A DNA stretch of 64,000 nucleotides from Betaproteobacteria bacterium (GCA_013298695.1 JAAFIS010000008.1:1-64000); one strand, 5' to 3'; positions 8,638-17,822 are shown, numbered from the stretch's first letter. The notes: generated by a model not told the origin, from the letters alone. A program made the numbers and translations.

Positions 8638-9537
8638 TCAACGTCGTCGGTGCTGCGTGGCGTAGAAACGCGACGCAATGAACGCAACAATCAGTCCACC
8701 GATGAAGCCGAACACACTGACAAATATCAGTAGGTCAGGCAAAGGACCGTACGGGCCACCCGAGAATCCAGTGAATTTTCCGAGCACCAATCCCGCCACA
8801 AAAAGCATGGACGAAAACGCAGCAACGGCGAGTCCGCCAACGACGCGAGTTTTCCAACGGCGCGGCGCTATTAATCGCACGCCGTCGATCACGTCTTGAT
8901 AAAAGCGTCGCACGGTTTCTGCGTCCGCCATAGTCGGCGCGGGTACGCGGAGCAAACCTTTAGTCGTGGTAAGTCGCTCCGAATTTCCACGCGTGGTGAC
9001 GGTATAGAGCAGCGTTTGAAACTCAATCACTGGCGGCAACGCAGAGACTATGCGTACCGCTCGGATCGATTGCATGCCTGACGACGGTGCGCTCATGAGC
9101 CTTCCGCCGATTAGCACTGACTCCGGAGCGAGGATCACCTCGAGCCCATTTTCGACATCGGCTCCACTCGGTCGCCAATGCGGACGCGTGCCCTCGCGAC
9201 GCGCTTCCGAGTCAACGTATAGCTGCATCAGTGCAGGTGAAATGTTCCAACGTGCAATGACCTCATTGCTCTTTCGCATTCGCCGCGTGATCTGTACTGC
9301 GAGCGCAAAGTTCAGTGACGCGAAGAAGCCGATGATCGTGGCGAGTGCACCAATCGCAACGGTGGCATGTAGTGCCTTATGAGCACTTTCATCAAAAATT
9401 GCGGGATGTCCCAGGGCCACCGCCGCAACGCCAGAAGTCAGGAGTGCGAGTGCAAGGTAAAGGTCGCGGATCGGATGAATCACTACGTAGCGTCTCCAAC
9501 ATATCGCCAGACGGCGGCGTGTAAGTGAAAACAACAA
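8638..9537 (-). CDS. Membrane protein of unknown function
   Basis: About 299 residues. Two hydrophobic segments near the N-terminus (LALALLTSGVAAVALG and VAIGALATIIGFFASLN) precede a soluble central domain of about 130 residues (ALMQLYVDSEARREGTRPHW to TMADAETVRRFYQDVIDG), then two C-terminal helices. The start is uncertain: TTG at 9537 opens the frame, and a GTG about 17 codons later would also keep all helices. No family recognised. Convergent or divergent partners are absent; it simply follows the same strand as the repeat-protein cluster. Confidence 0.5.
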   Translation of the reverse strand: MLFSLTRRRLAICWRRYVVIHPIRDLYLALALLTSGVAAVALGHPAIFDESAHKALHATVAIGALATIIGFFASLNFALAVQITRRMRKSNEVIARWNISPALMQLYVDSEARREGTRPHWRPSGADVENGLEVILAPESVLIGGRLMSAPSSGMQSIRAVRIVSALPPVIEFQTLLYTVTTRGNSERLTTTKGLLRVPAPTMADAETVRRFYQDVIDGVRLIAPRRWKTRVVGGLAVAAFSSMLFVAGLVLGKFTGFSGGPYGPLPDLLIFVSVFGFIGGLIVAFIASRFYATQHRRR

Positions 9538-9544
9538 CTACGAA

Positions 9545-11155
9545 TCACGGCGTAATCGTCATGCCGCATTGCGAAACAAGGTAGTCCCGGATTTCGCTCC
9601 ATGAGTTTCGTGCCGCATTCGCGGGAAAGACAATGCCGCCTGTGACCGCACTGCCGGTGAGTCCGAGCATCACGCGCGTGGCGATGAGCGCATCGATCGT
9701 TGCTGTCATGCGGCCATCACCATCGATGTCCATCGTGCAGTTACGCGAAGCGTACGACCCAGCGTTGAGTCGCGCTACGCAGAATTTGAGAGAGCTGCCA
9801 GAGCCGGCGACGCTGTCGCAATAACCAGCCACTACGATCTTGCCGTCCGGTTGAACCGCAACCGCGCGGGCGACCGAGGTGAAGTCCGCAGCAAAGTCAA
9901 AGGTGACGACGCCGTTTCCGTCAGCGGGCGTCGGACCGTCGAATGACACGTCGAGCGCGCCGTCGCTGGATGTTCGAACTAGTCGATCTGCGTGTGCAAA
10001 GATGAGTTTGCCATCGGGTTGAACTGCCATGGCGTCAAGAGTGAAAAATGAAGCGCTGATTTGTGTCGAAACTCCTTGACCCCCTCCAAAAGTTGGTTCG
10101 AGCGCACCGACGGATGTGATTCGTACTGCGCATAAACTCTCGATCGTACAGACACCAGCAAGCACAGCGTTACCGTCTGGTTGCAAAACAATTCGCCGGA
10201 TAGCGTTTGGTGGGTTGCCGTTAAAGATTGGCAGCGTGAATCTTCCGTTGCCGCCGCTAGTTCCGTCGAATGTCGTATCGAAGGCCCCGCTTGCGGTAAG
10301 TTGTGCAAGGCAAAAATTCTGCGAGCATGAGCCGCCAAGAAGAATTCTCCCGTTCGGTCGAATCGCTACCGCCCTTGCTGATTCTGTAGAGTTGCTAACA
10401 ATTAACGAAATTCGCGCAATCAAGAACCTGCCGTTGCCAGGAGATGCGCCAACTGGTCCATCAAATCCCGAATCAAGGCTGCCATCGCTATTAAGGCGTG
10501 CCGCGCAGAAGAGCGTTCGAGTGCTAGTGCTGCTCTCATCGCATCCACCGGCAAGTACGATCTTGCCATCAGCCTGTAAGGCCATTGCGTACAACTGGTC
10601 TTCTTCGTCGACGCTAATCGAAAACGAAAAGTGACCAGCGCTCGTACCGCTCGGGCCAACAAAACTTGTGTCGAATGTCCCGTTCTCGTTGAGGCGCGCA
10701 ATACAGAATCTCTGGAGGCAAGTGCCCGCGACCAAGATTTTGCCGTCGGGTTGTACGGCGACGGCGACCGCATCAGCGGTGATCGCGCCGGCCACTGTCA
10801 TCAAAAACTTTCCGTTCCCGGATGTTGTGTTTGGTCCGATGAAACTTGTGTCGAGCGATCCGTCGGGCATCAATCGCGCCATGCAGAATGTGTTGCCGAG
10901 GTTTCGCGCGCAGGTTCCCGCTATGACGATCTTTCCATCCGGCTGCAACGCAATCGCATTCGCGCGATCATCATCGTTCGTTCCGATAGCAAGCGCAGAG
11001 ATGTAGCCATTAGTCGATCCAAACGTCGTATCGAAACTTCCCGGTACTTGCGCGTTTGCATGGAAACATAACAGCGTCAGTGTGCTTGTTGCAAGCACAA
11101 CTGCAGAGAGTAGCCGCCTCGTGACGCGAGATACCGCGAGCGATGAAATTTTCAT
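9545..11155 (-). CDS. Secreted seven-repeat delta-60 protein with dockerin-like tail (A)
   Basis: A 536-residue exported protein with a signal peptide ending near CFHANAQ. The body holds seven delta-60-type repeats, each with a QPDGKIVIAGTC-like core (variants KILVAGTC, KIVLAGGC, RILLGGSC, NAVLAGVC, KLIFAHAD, KIVVAGYC) followed by an FCxARL strand. Such repeats suggest a seven-bladed beta-propeller. The recurring pair of cysteines per repeat could form disulfides. The last 65 residues are a separate module: C-x3-DIDGDG-x6-D, then ALIATRVMLGLTG, and a final QCGMTI. This tail is shared by the next four genes. Likely surface or periplasmic; ligand unknown. Confidence 0.8.
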   Translation of the reverse strand: MKISSLAVSRVTRRLLSAVVLATSTLTLLCFHANAQVPGSFDTTFGSTNGYISALAIGTNDDDRANAIALQPDGKIVIAGTCARNLGNTFCMARLMPDGSLDTSFIGPNTTSGNGKFLMTVAGAITADAVAVAVQPDGKILVAGTCLQRFCIARLNENGTFDTSFVGPSGTSAGHFSFSISVDEEDQLYAMALQADGKIVLAGGCDESSTSTRTLFCAARLNSDGSLDSGFDGPVGASPGNGRFLIARISLIVSNSTESARAVAIRPNGRILLGGSCSQNFCLAQLTASGAFDTTFDGTSGGNGRFTLPIFNGNPPNAIRRIVLQPDGNAVLAGVCTIESLCAVRITSVGALEPTFGGGQGVSTQISASFFTLDAMAVQPDGKLIFAHADRLVRTSSDGALDVSFDGPTPADGNGVVTFDFAADFTSVARAVAVQPDGKIVVAGYCDSVAGSGSSLKFCVARLNAGSYASRNCTMDIDGDGRMTATIDALIATRVMLGLTGSAVTGGIVFPANAARNSWSEIRDYLVSQCGMTITP

Positions 11156-11412
11156 AATGGATTCGGAGCGTTACGTAGATAAAGAGATATAGCGTTCACA
11201 GCTAGTCAGCCTACTTGATTCGGCAATAGAGACAAGTTAACTAATTCTCAAAAAATGGGAACAGCAATAAAGCCTCATTTCAAAAGGCGAATGGCCATGG
11301 AATTGATGGACCATCATTTCGAATGCTCTGCACAATTCGCGAGCGCGATCCGCCCGCGCGCACAAGCGCTGGTGGGCGCATTCGTTCGCAAACAACAAAG
11401 GCACGTCGGTAT

Positions 11413-12969
11413 TCATGATGAAATTGTCATCCCGCATTGCGTCACGAGGTACGTGCGAATTTCAGTCCACGAATTCCGCTTGGCATTTAAGGGAAATGTG
11501 ATGCCGCCAGTTACCGCGCTGCCGGTGAGTCCGAGCATCACGCGCGTGGCGATCAGGCCGTCAATCGTTGCCGTCGTTTTGCCGTCGCCGTCAATATCGA
11601 GCGAGCAATTGCGCGCGCCGAAGGGGCCTCCTTCGTAGCGTGCGATGCAGAAATCGCGGTTTGGTGATGTGCCGCAACTGCCAGCGACAACAAGGTTGCC
11701 GTCGCTATCAATGGCAAGCGCGGCGACCCGATCGTCAGCGTTGGCGCTGATCGGCGTGATGACGCTGCCATTGATTGAAAACGTGTTGTCGAGCGTGCCG
11801 TCGCTATTGAGTCGCGCCACGCAAAAAACGTAGCCGCTTCCGTCTTCGCAACTGCCCGCGAGAACAATTTTTCCGTCAGGCTGGATTGCGACGCTTTGTG
11901 CTGAATCGTTACCGATGCCGATACTAAACGCAAGCGTGCCGTTGCCAGAAAAGCTCGTATCAAGTGAGCCGAACGGGTTGTAGCGCACTGCGCCAACTGC
12001 TGTGTCACCGCCACTTGGTGTACTCGCGCCAGCAACGACGATCTTGCCATCCGCTTGCAGGGCGATGGCGAGTGGAACATCAAATAAGTTGCTGATAGCT
12101 GTGGTGACGCGTCCGTCAAAGTCAAAAGAGTTGTCAAGCGTGCCGGTGCTCAAGTAGCGTACCGCGCAAAAAGCAACACTCACTGAGGTGTCTCCACAAT
12201 AGCCTGCGACCACAATTTTTCCATCCGCTTGTAGTGCTAACGCGCGTGCGAAATCGCGGTCTGTTGTGACGCTGGTAATCACTCTACCATCACCCGAAAA
12301 CGTAGTGTCAAGGCTGCCGTCGGCGTTATACCGAACGACGCAGAAGGCATCTTCACCGCCGAGCGCGCAGGTGCCTGCCGCGACGATCTTGCCGTCGTGT
12401 TGGATCGCAATCGCCTCCAGCGCGTCGTCACCAGTGCCCACAGCGGTGACGACTTGGCCGTTGCTGCCGAAGTTGGCATTGACGGTGCCATTCGGGTTGT
12501 AGCGAACGAGGCAAAAATCACGCGTACCGACGTTTCCACATTGACCGGCAACAACAATCTTTCCGTCAGTTTGGATGGCAACCGCGTAAGCATCAGAGTT
12601 ACCCGTGCCTACTGGCGTAATGGATTTGCCATCGCTCGAAAATGTGGTGTCCAACGCACCGCTGCGCTCAAACCGCGCCACACAAAAATCACGTACAGTC
12701 GGCGTGCCGCACGCGCCGACCACCACAATCTTTCCGTCCGGTTGAATCACCACTGCATGCGCGTTGTCGTCGGCATTGGTCGTAATCGGGGTGATGACTT
12801 TTCCGTTGCCGAATCCGAACGTTAGATCGAGGCTTCCGGGTGCGGCGTAGACAAGCGAAACGATGAAGTACGCAACGACTGCGCTGACGAGCGAGATGCG
12901 TTTCGGGCGCGCGGTTACCGAGCATATTGGGCGTTTCGCATGGACACGACCCGGAAGAGCGTGCCTCAC
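11413..12969 (-). CDS. Secreted seven-repeat delta-60 protein with dockerin-like tail (B)
   Basis: A 518-residue paralogue of the 9545-11155 product. Its signal peptide is preceded by a long basic lead (RPKRISLVSAVVAYFIVSL then VYA cleavage). Seven QxDGKIVVxGxC-type repeats again suggest a seven-bladed propeller. The tail NCSLDIDGDGKTTATIDGL, with RVMLGLTGSAVTGG and QCGMTISS, is nearly identical to that of A, far closer than the propellers are to each other. GTG at 12969 is the start and shares GTGA with the stop of the upstream RCC1-type gene, so translation is probably coupled. The 257-bp gap to A contains nothing I recognise. Confidence 0.8.
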   Translation of the reverse strand: MRHALPGRVHAKRPICSVTARPKRISLVSAVVAYFIVSLVYAAPGSLDLTFGFGNGKVITPITTNADDNAHAVVIQPDGKIVVVGACGTPTVRDFCVARFERSGALDTTFSSDGKSITPVGTGNSDAYAVAIQTDGKIVVAGQCGNVGTRDFCLVRYNPNGTVNANFGSNGQVVTAVGTGDDALEAIAIQHDGKIVAAGTCALGGEDAFCVVRYNADGSLDTTFSGDGRVITSVTTDRDFARALALQADGKIVVAGYCGDTSVSVAFCAVRYLSTGTLDNSFDFDGRVTTAISNLFDVPLAIALQADGKIVVAGASTPSGGDTAVGAVRYNPFGSLDTSFSGNGTLAFSIGIGNDSAQSVAIQPDGKIVLAGSCEDGSGYVFCVARLNSDGTLDNTFSINGSVITPISANADDRVAALAIDSDGNLVVAGSCGTSPNRDFCIARYEGGPFGARNCSLDIDGDGKTTATIDGLIATRVMLGLTGSAVTGGITFPLNAKRNSWTEIRTYLVTQCGMTISS

Positions 12970-13415
12970 GGCGCAAGTCCTTGCAAACCGCAGCTGGCTG
13001 AAAGGTGTGCGCGAATCTGCGGCCAGGTGGGGCGCGTTGCCGTTGCGCCTGTGAGACCGCTAATCACCGCGTCGCGATTCATTCCGAGCATCGCGCGCAC
13101 GATCATCAATCCATCAGTAAGTGCGGATACATTGCCGTCGTCGTCGATGTCAAACGTGCAGCTCGGTGCAATTACCCATTGCGGTGTCGGTCGATTGTTC
13201 ACGCTGACATCACCGATACCGAGTTCACCGTAAAAGTTGCTACCCCAACACTGAGCGCTTCCGTTTTCGAACACGGCGCAGGTGTGGTTGTTGCCCGCCG
13301 AGATTTGCGTGTATTTCACTGTGTGTGCACAGGGCGAGGGCGCGAGAGCGGATTTGTAGCGCTCTGCGGTGCGCGTTAAAACATCGGTGAATGAGGGGAG
13401 ATTGGATAGGTTCAT
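12966..13415 (-). CDS. RCC1-repeat fragment with dockerin-like tail (C)
   Basis: A 149-residue product. One RCC1 repeat is visible (QISAGNNHTCAVFENGSAQ, then CWGSNFYGELGIGD), followed by the cluster's tail in a divergent form (DIDDDGNVSALTDGL, RAMLGMN, ending ASCGLQGLAP). RCC1 proteins normally have several repeats, and this one also lacks a signal peptide, so it looks like the 3' end of a larger gene whose 5' part has been lost. ATG at 13415 (or TTG 13427) has no clear ribosome-binding site. It overlaps gene B by four bases. It may be a pseudogene remnant that still passes ribosomes to B. Confidence 0.55.
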   Translation of the reverse strand: MNLSNLPSFTDVLTRTAERYKSALAPSPCAHTVKYTQISAGNNHTCAVFENGSAQCWGSNFYGELGIGDVSVNNRPTPQWVIAPSCTFDIDDDGNVSALTDGLMIVRAMLGMNRDAVISGLTGATATRPTWPQIRAHLSASCGLQGLAP

Positions 13416-13493
13416 GGCTTTCGACAACGGGTTGAGGGAGTGAAATTAAGTGACCCAGGTGAGATAGCAAATGCAAAAAGGCTTTACAGGTAA

Positions 13494-13580
13494 TCGCCCA
13501 ATTAATAATGGGTGAAATCAAATTAAAGTCATGAATCGAATAAATAGTTAAATAGCGTTATCGCCTATGTTAATAGGGCG
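13494..13580. repeat. Two-palindrome intergenic element, copy B
   Basis: The first palindrome has arms TCGCCCA at 13494-13500 and TGGGTGA at 13509-13515. The second has CGCCTAT at 13562-13568 and ATAGGGCG at 13573-13580. Centres are about 66.5 bp apart, matching copies A, C and D. It lies just upstream of the RCC1 fragment, at the place where that gene's missing 5' part should be. Confidence 0.7.
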
Positions 13581-13621
13581 CGGCAATGAAAAGTTGCTAT
13601 ACAGATCACGAAAACTGAAGA

Positions 13622-15124
13622 TCACTGCACAATCGTCATCCCGCATTGCGTCAGGAGGTAAGTGCGAATTTCAGCCCACGAATTTCGTGTCGCGTTGCTT
13701 GGAAATGTGATGCCGCCTATTACCGAGCTTCCCGTGATGCCGAGCGCGATGCGCGCGTGAATCAGCGCATCGGTGGTGGCGAGCACTTTGCCGTCGCCGT
13801 CGATATCGAGCGAGCATTCGCGATAGCCTTTGTTCGCGGCTTCGAAACGAGCGACGCACATGTTGATGCTTCCGACGTAGTCGTTGCAATATCCGGCAAC
13901 AACGAACTTGCCGTCCGTCTGCGCTGTTATCGCGCTCGCAAAATCCCCGGTTCCCGCGAAATCGGCCTCGGATTGACCATCCGCGCTAAAGCTCTGATCG
14001 AGCGTGCCATCGGAGTTGTAGAGCGCGATGACGAAGCGAGTACTTTCGAGCACACCTTTGTACGCCGCCACCGCAATCTTGCCATCGGCTTGAAATACGG
14101 CTGCCACTGGTTTGAAATTCGCTTCGGCCAGAGGGGTGGATCTAAACGTAGTGTCAGTACTGCCGTCTGCGTTGTAACGAGACAGGCAGGCTCTGTTGTT
14201 GCTTACGCCGATCTCGCATTCACCCGCCACCACGAAACGACCGTCTGGTTGAATGACGACCGCTTTGGCGCTGCTAAAGTCGCCACCCCGCGCGGGCATT
14301 TTCGGAAAACCTGTGTCTACGACGCCCGACGTTGTGTAACGAACGATGCAGAAGCGCTCTTCGGTAACGGATGTGCTATCTGCGCACGTACCGACCACGA
14401 TGATTTTGCCGTCCGGCTGTATCGCAACGGCAGTGGCGTTGTCGTCGCGCACGATGTCGGTGGCCTGAATTCCGTTGCCGGAAAAACTGTTATCGAGCGC
14501 GCCGTGTGAGTGATAGCGCACCACACAAAAATTTCCAAAGGTGCTGTTTCCGCATTGACCGACCACGACGATCTTGCCGTCGGGTTGAATCGCAAGTGCG
14601 CGTGCAAAATCGCTGCTTGCGGTGACATCGGTTGCGATCTTGCCACCGCTACCAAAGCTTGAATCAAGCCTTCCGCCCACGGTGAAGCGAGCCAAACAAA
14701 AGTCGTAGCGCGTACCTTCTTGACAATAGCCCGCGACGATCACTTTTCCGTCGGGCTGCATTACGGCGGCGGTGACTCGGCTGCCGTCGCTGTTGATCGC
14801 AACGATCTCGACGCCGTTTCCCTGCGAACCAAACGCTAAATCGAGCGTTCCTGTCGCGCTGATTTGCGCGATGCAAAAAGCGCTCGGTGTCAAGTCGCAT
14901 GTGCCCGCGACAACAATCCTGCCGTCCGGTCGGACCATAACGGCTTCGGCGCGCGAACTTTCATTAAAGAATGACAGCGTGCGCTTCCCGTCCGCAGAAA
15001 ATGTGTTGTCGAGATCGCCGGGAGCGGCGTGTGCAAGCGTAGCCAACGCGATCGTCACACCAACAAATGCTCGCCTCGCGAGACCACTAAAGAAATTTCT
15101 CGGGATTGTTTGTGCGGTGTTCAT
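13622..15124 (-). CDS. Secreted seven-repeat delta-60 protein with dockerin-like tail (D)
   Basis: A 500-residue exported protein, signal peptide ending TLAHA before APGDLDNTFS. Seven repeats (RIVVAGTC, KVIVAGYC, KIVVVGQC, KIIVVGTC, RFVVAGEC, KIAVAAYK, KFVVAGYC) predict a seven-bladed propeller; the sixth has lost its cysteine. The tail reads ECSLDIDGDGKVLATTDAL, ARIALGITG, then TQCGMTIVQ. The start ATG at 15124 sits inside the edge of the 15.1-kb repeat array: the array's terminal GGTTCGAC block begins at the start codon, so the gene's whole leader is repeat DNA and no normal Shine-Dalgarno sequence is visible. Confidence 0.78.
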   Translation of the reverse strand: MNTAQTIPRNFFSGLARRAFVGVTIALATLAHAAPGDLDNTFSADGKRTLSFFNESSRAEAVMVRPDGRIVVAGTCDLTPSAFCIAQISATGTLDLAFGSQGNGVEIVAINSDGSRVTAAVMQPDGKVIVAGYCQEGTRYDFCLARFTVGGRLDSSFGSGGKIATDVTASSDFARALAIQPDGKIVVVGQCGNSTFGNFCVVRYHSHGALDNSFSGNGIQATDIVRDDNATAVAIQPDGKIIVVGTCADSTSVTEERFCIVRYTTSGVVDTGFPKMPARGGDFSSAKAVVIQPDGRFVVAGECEIGVSNNRACLSRYNADGSTDTTFRSTPLAEANFKPVAAVFQADGKIAVAAYKGVLESTRFVIALYNSDGTLDQSFSADGQSEADFAGTGDFASAITAQTDGKFVVAGYCNDYVGSINMCVARFEAANKGYRECSLDIDGDGKVLATTDALIHARIALGITGSSVIGGITFPSNATRNSWAEIRTYLLTQCGMTIVQ

Positions 15125-15560
15125 GGTTCGACAAGCTCACCACGAACGGCAGTGAGTGTGAGCGCAGCGTTTACTCCCGTGTCCTGAGCCTGACGAAGGA
15201 ACACGGGATCACCACGAACGGCAGTGAGTGTGAGCGCAGCGTTTACTCCCGTGTCCTGAGCCTGACGAAGGAACACGGGATCACCACGAACGGCAGTGAG
15301 TGTGAGCGCGGCGTTTACTCCCGTGTCCTGAGCCTGACGAAGGAACACGGGATCACCACGAACGGAAGTGAGTGTGAGCGCGGCGTTTACTGCCGTGTCC
15401 TGAGCCTGACGAAGGAACACGGGATCACCATGAACTGAAGTGAGTGTGAGCGCGGCGTTTACTCCCGTGTCCTGAGCCTGACGAAGGAACACGGGATCAC
15501 CACGAACAGGCTCGACTGCGTTTGCTGCCGAGCATGCCGAGGCGTCACCACGAACGAAAG
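15119..15560. repeat. 72-bp tandem repeat array of the GGTTCGAC/CACGAACGG family
   Basis: The left edge (15119-15168) matches the left edge of the gltX insert with one mismatch. Five units follow with an exact 72-bp period, judged by GTCCTGAG at 15181, 15253, 15325, 15397 and 15469. Each unit has a potential hairpin CCCGTGT...ACACGGG around CCTGAGCCTGACGAAGG. Because 72 is a multiple of three, long open frames appear on both strands; I regard them as artefacts. A partial degenerate unit runs to about 15560. There are no unique spacers, so this is not a CRISPR array. Confidence 0.88.
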
Positions 15561-15582
15561 ACGCGAAACACATTCTGCGCTC

Positions 15583-17370
15583 CTACTCCAAAGATGGCGA
15601 TTCGAGCAATCGCCGCAGATATTGCTCGACGGGGAACGATGTGTTTCTCGTTGCTCCAAACCCGAGCGCGTTGGTGATTAGTTCGCCGCCGCGAATACCC
15701 AATTGGTAGCGCAGGATTAGCAGCAAGTCGGTGGTCGCGAGTACCTTACCGTCACCATCGACATCTAGCAGCGCGCCGCCGCCGTTTAGTGCAACGCTGT
15801 AGAGTTCGAACGCACCCGCTGTGTCTTTAGTTCCGTTAAATGCAACCCACTGCGAATCGGCGCTGATTGAGAATCGATCAACGTCGCCACCGTTGTTCAT
15901 CTCACCAGAAATTTGAGTCGCGATGCCGCCAGCGAGTGGAACGCTAAATAGTTCCTCCTGACCGTTGACGTATTTGTCCGCAATGAAAACAACGCGCTGA
16001 GAATTCGGACTGATTGCAAAATTGTTGTTGCTGACATCTCCGTTCGCGACCATCACGCCCGACAAATCGACGCAATTTCCACCGCTAATGGAAGCTGAGA
16101 AAAGACGACCTGTCGAGGTCGCTGCTATGTTGGCAGCGAAAACCACGCGCGAAGAGTCTGGGCTGATTTGAAACCTATCGTCAAACGGAATATCGTCGCC
16201 AACAATCAATTGCGGACACACGGTCGAACCGGCATTGCTATTCACTGGAACGCTGTGAAGTTGCTGCGGGGCGCTTGCAGTGCCCGCTGCTTTGTAGATC
16301 ACTCGTGCAGAATCCGGGCTAATCAGAAACTCTTGCACTTCGCCGTAGAGCGATGCAGGGCGCGAAATCACTAACGAATTGGCGCTGTTGATGGCCACCG
16401 AATGTAGTGCTCGCGGACCATTTGCCAACTCGGCGGCGCGGAAAATAATCCGCGTGCCGTCGGGCGTGATTTTGAAGTCGGTGACTTCTTCGCCCGCTGG
16501 CACTTCGCTAGAGTGAATTTGCGACGCACCGCTGCCTGTAATCGGCACGCTGTAGAGATCTTCCTGGTTGAGCCCCGCGACCTCTGCGAGATACACGACA
16601 CGCGATGAATCGGGCGTGATTGCATAGTCACGCACGACACCGCCCGGAAACAAGGTGTCTGAAATTTTGGTGATGGTTGTGCTCGCGATACCGACGCTGT
16701 ACAGCTCTTGAATATTGCTCGTATCCAAATCGGCGAGAAATACAACGCGTGTCGAATCGGGGCTAATCAAAAACGAATCGACATCGCGCGTCGCAGTAGT
16801 GATGTCAACGATTTTCAGTCCCGAACCGCTGGCGATTGGAACGCTATAGAGCTCGATACGACCGACAATGTCTTTGTCTGCGCGGTAGACGATACGTTGT
16901 GAGTCGCCGCTAATCGCAAAGTTGATCACGTTGCCACCGTTCACCAGCGTGCCCGAGCGCTTTACTGCGAGAGCACTGCCGTCAACCGGAACGCTGTACA
17001 GCTCTTTTTTCAACACCTCGTCTTTGTTTGCAAGAAACACCGCGCGCGTGCCGTCGTTAGAGAGTCGAAACGATGTCACTTCGCCGCCCGCGACAAGTGC
17101 GCCCGACAATTTCACCGCAGTGCCGCCTGCGATTGGCGTGCTCCATAACTCATATGGCGCGGCTTGGCTCAATCTTGCAAGGTACACCGCGCGCGCGTTC
17201 GCTGGATTCGCCGGAGTGCTGATTCGCGTGGCGTACGCCGACTCAGTCGCGGGGGGAGAGAGCTTTCGCGGAGATGCGGCGTTTGCGTTCCCGAGCAAGC
17301 ACGCAATGACGCAGAGCGGAACAAACCACGGCTTGGTTGAAGCGAAATTCAAATTTGAAGTGCAGTTCAT
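15583..17370 (-). CDS. Secreted TolB/WD40-like propeller protein with dockerin-like tail (E)
   Basis: A 595-residue exported protein (signal peptide PLCVIACLLGNANA). The body has about ten repeats built on ELYSVPV-x-G and ISPDSxRVVFLAD, the pattern of TolB-like or dipeptidyl-peptidase-type beta-propellers. The C-terminal 70 residues read LLDVDGDGKVLATTDLLL, RYQLGIRGGEL, and end in SPSLE. The calcium-loop half of the cluster tail is kept, but the closing cysteine pair is lost. Different propeller types carrying one common tail suggest the tail is a swappable anchoring, export or assembly module. First gene of the minus-strand series; the repeat array lies after it. Confidence 0.8.
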   Translation of the reverse strand: MNCTSNLNFASTKPWFVPLCVIACLLGNANAASPRKLSPPATESAYATRISTPANPANARAVYLARLSQAAPYELWSTPIAGGTAVKLSGALVAGGEVTSFRLSNDGTRAVFLANKDEVLKKELYSVPVDGSALAVKRSGTLVNGGNVINFAISGDSQRIVYRADKDIVGRIELYSVPIASGSGLKIVDITTATRDVDSFLISPDSTRVVFLADLDTSNIQELYSVGIASTTITKISDTLFPGGVVRDYAITPDSSRVVYLAEVAGLNQEDLYSVPITGSGASQIHSSEVPAGEEVTDFKITPDGTRIIFRAAELANGPRALHSVAINSANSLVISRPASLYGEVQEFLISPDSARVIYKAAGTASAPQQLHSVPVNSNAGSTVCPQLIVGDDIPFDDRFQISPDSSRVVFAANIAATSTGRLFSASISGGNCVDLSGVMVANGDVSNNNFAISPNSQRVVFIADKYVNGQEELFSVPLAGGIATQISGEMNNGGDVDRFSISADSQWVAFNGTKDTAGAFELYSVALNGGGALLDVDGDGKVLATTDLLLILRYQLGIRGGELITNALGFGATRNTSFPVEQYLRRLLESPSLE

Positions 17371-17415
17371 GTTTGCTTGTATTTAAATGAAAATGCGATC
17401 TAGCGAAATACACGT

Positions 17416-17495
17416 TCGCCCTATTTAATTGGGGCGATAAGAGAGGTTAATGGTTAGTCAATAAACAATAAAAACATCAATAAGCCCCTATTTAA
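17416..17495. repeat. Two-palindrome intergenic element, copy C
   Basis: The first palindrome is TCGCCC (17416-17421) with GGGGCGA (17431-17437). The second is decayed to its left half (AGCCCCTATTTAA, 17483-17495). The shared word CTATTTAA recurs at exactly 67 bp. The linker after the first palindrome resembles that of copy A (GATAAG.GA.GT.AAT..TTAGT). Confidence 0.65.
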
Positions 17496-17802
17496 CGAGA
17501 CAGAGAATGCACAAGCTGGCGAGAATTGTGACCTCTGCAAAGCGTCAGTTTGCGCAGCGCGCGTTGGCGCTTCATGCGAGCGCACGTGCTCTTAAAACCC
17601 ATCACGCTAAGCACACGATTGCAAGTTCGCAACTCAGCCACTCCCCGGTTTTCGCCGACGGCGTCGCATCAACACAGCCTGCATGGAAACGCAAAAAAAC
17701 AAATGTGTCTCGAGTGAGTAGACGCATCGCCCCTCGTGTTTGCGCCAATTTGTCGCTACACCAGCGTAGATTGCGATGATGGCGCGACTTAACCGCTGCG
17801 CA

Positions 17803-17822
17803 TAGTCAGCATTTGCTGACTG
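17803..17822. promoter_or_regulatory. GTCAGCA..TGCTGAC palindrome, copy 2 (predicted operator)
   Basis: AGTCAGCA-TT-TGCTGACT is a perfect 8-bp-arm palindrome at 17804-17821, about 180 bp before the preferred start of the regulator gene. The same palindrome stands between the divergent CARDB genes and, imperfectly, upstream of the 5992-6675 gene. Its repeated intergenic placement suggests an operator of a shared regulator. Confidence 0.6.

Noticed and set aside
11237-11638. Frames on either strand in the gap between delta-60 genes A and B
   Set aside because: They run into the coding region of gene B in another frame and resemble nothing.
13646-14509. 287-codon plus-strand frame opposite delta-60 gene D
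   Set aside because: Antisense shadow of a repetitive gene; its periodic pattern simply mirrors the delta-60 repeats.
15106-15573. Open frames on both strands through the 72-bp array, and the idea of a CRISPR array
   Set aside because: Units are contiguous with no unique spacers and no cas genes are present. The open frames follow from the period being a multiple of three.
17507-17779. 90-codon plus-strand frame in the control region
   Set aside because: Basic, compositionally biased product, no ribosome-binding site, and it lies between regulatory elements.
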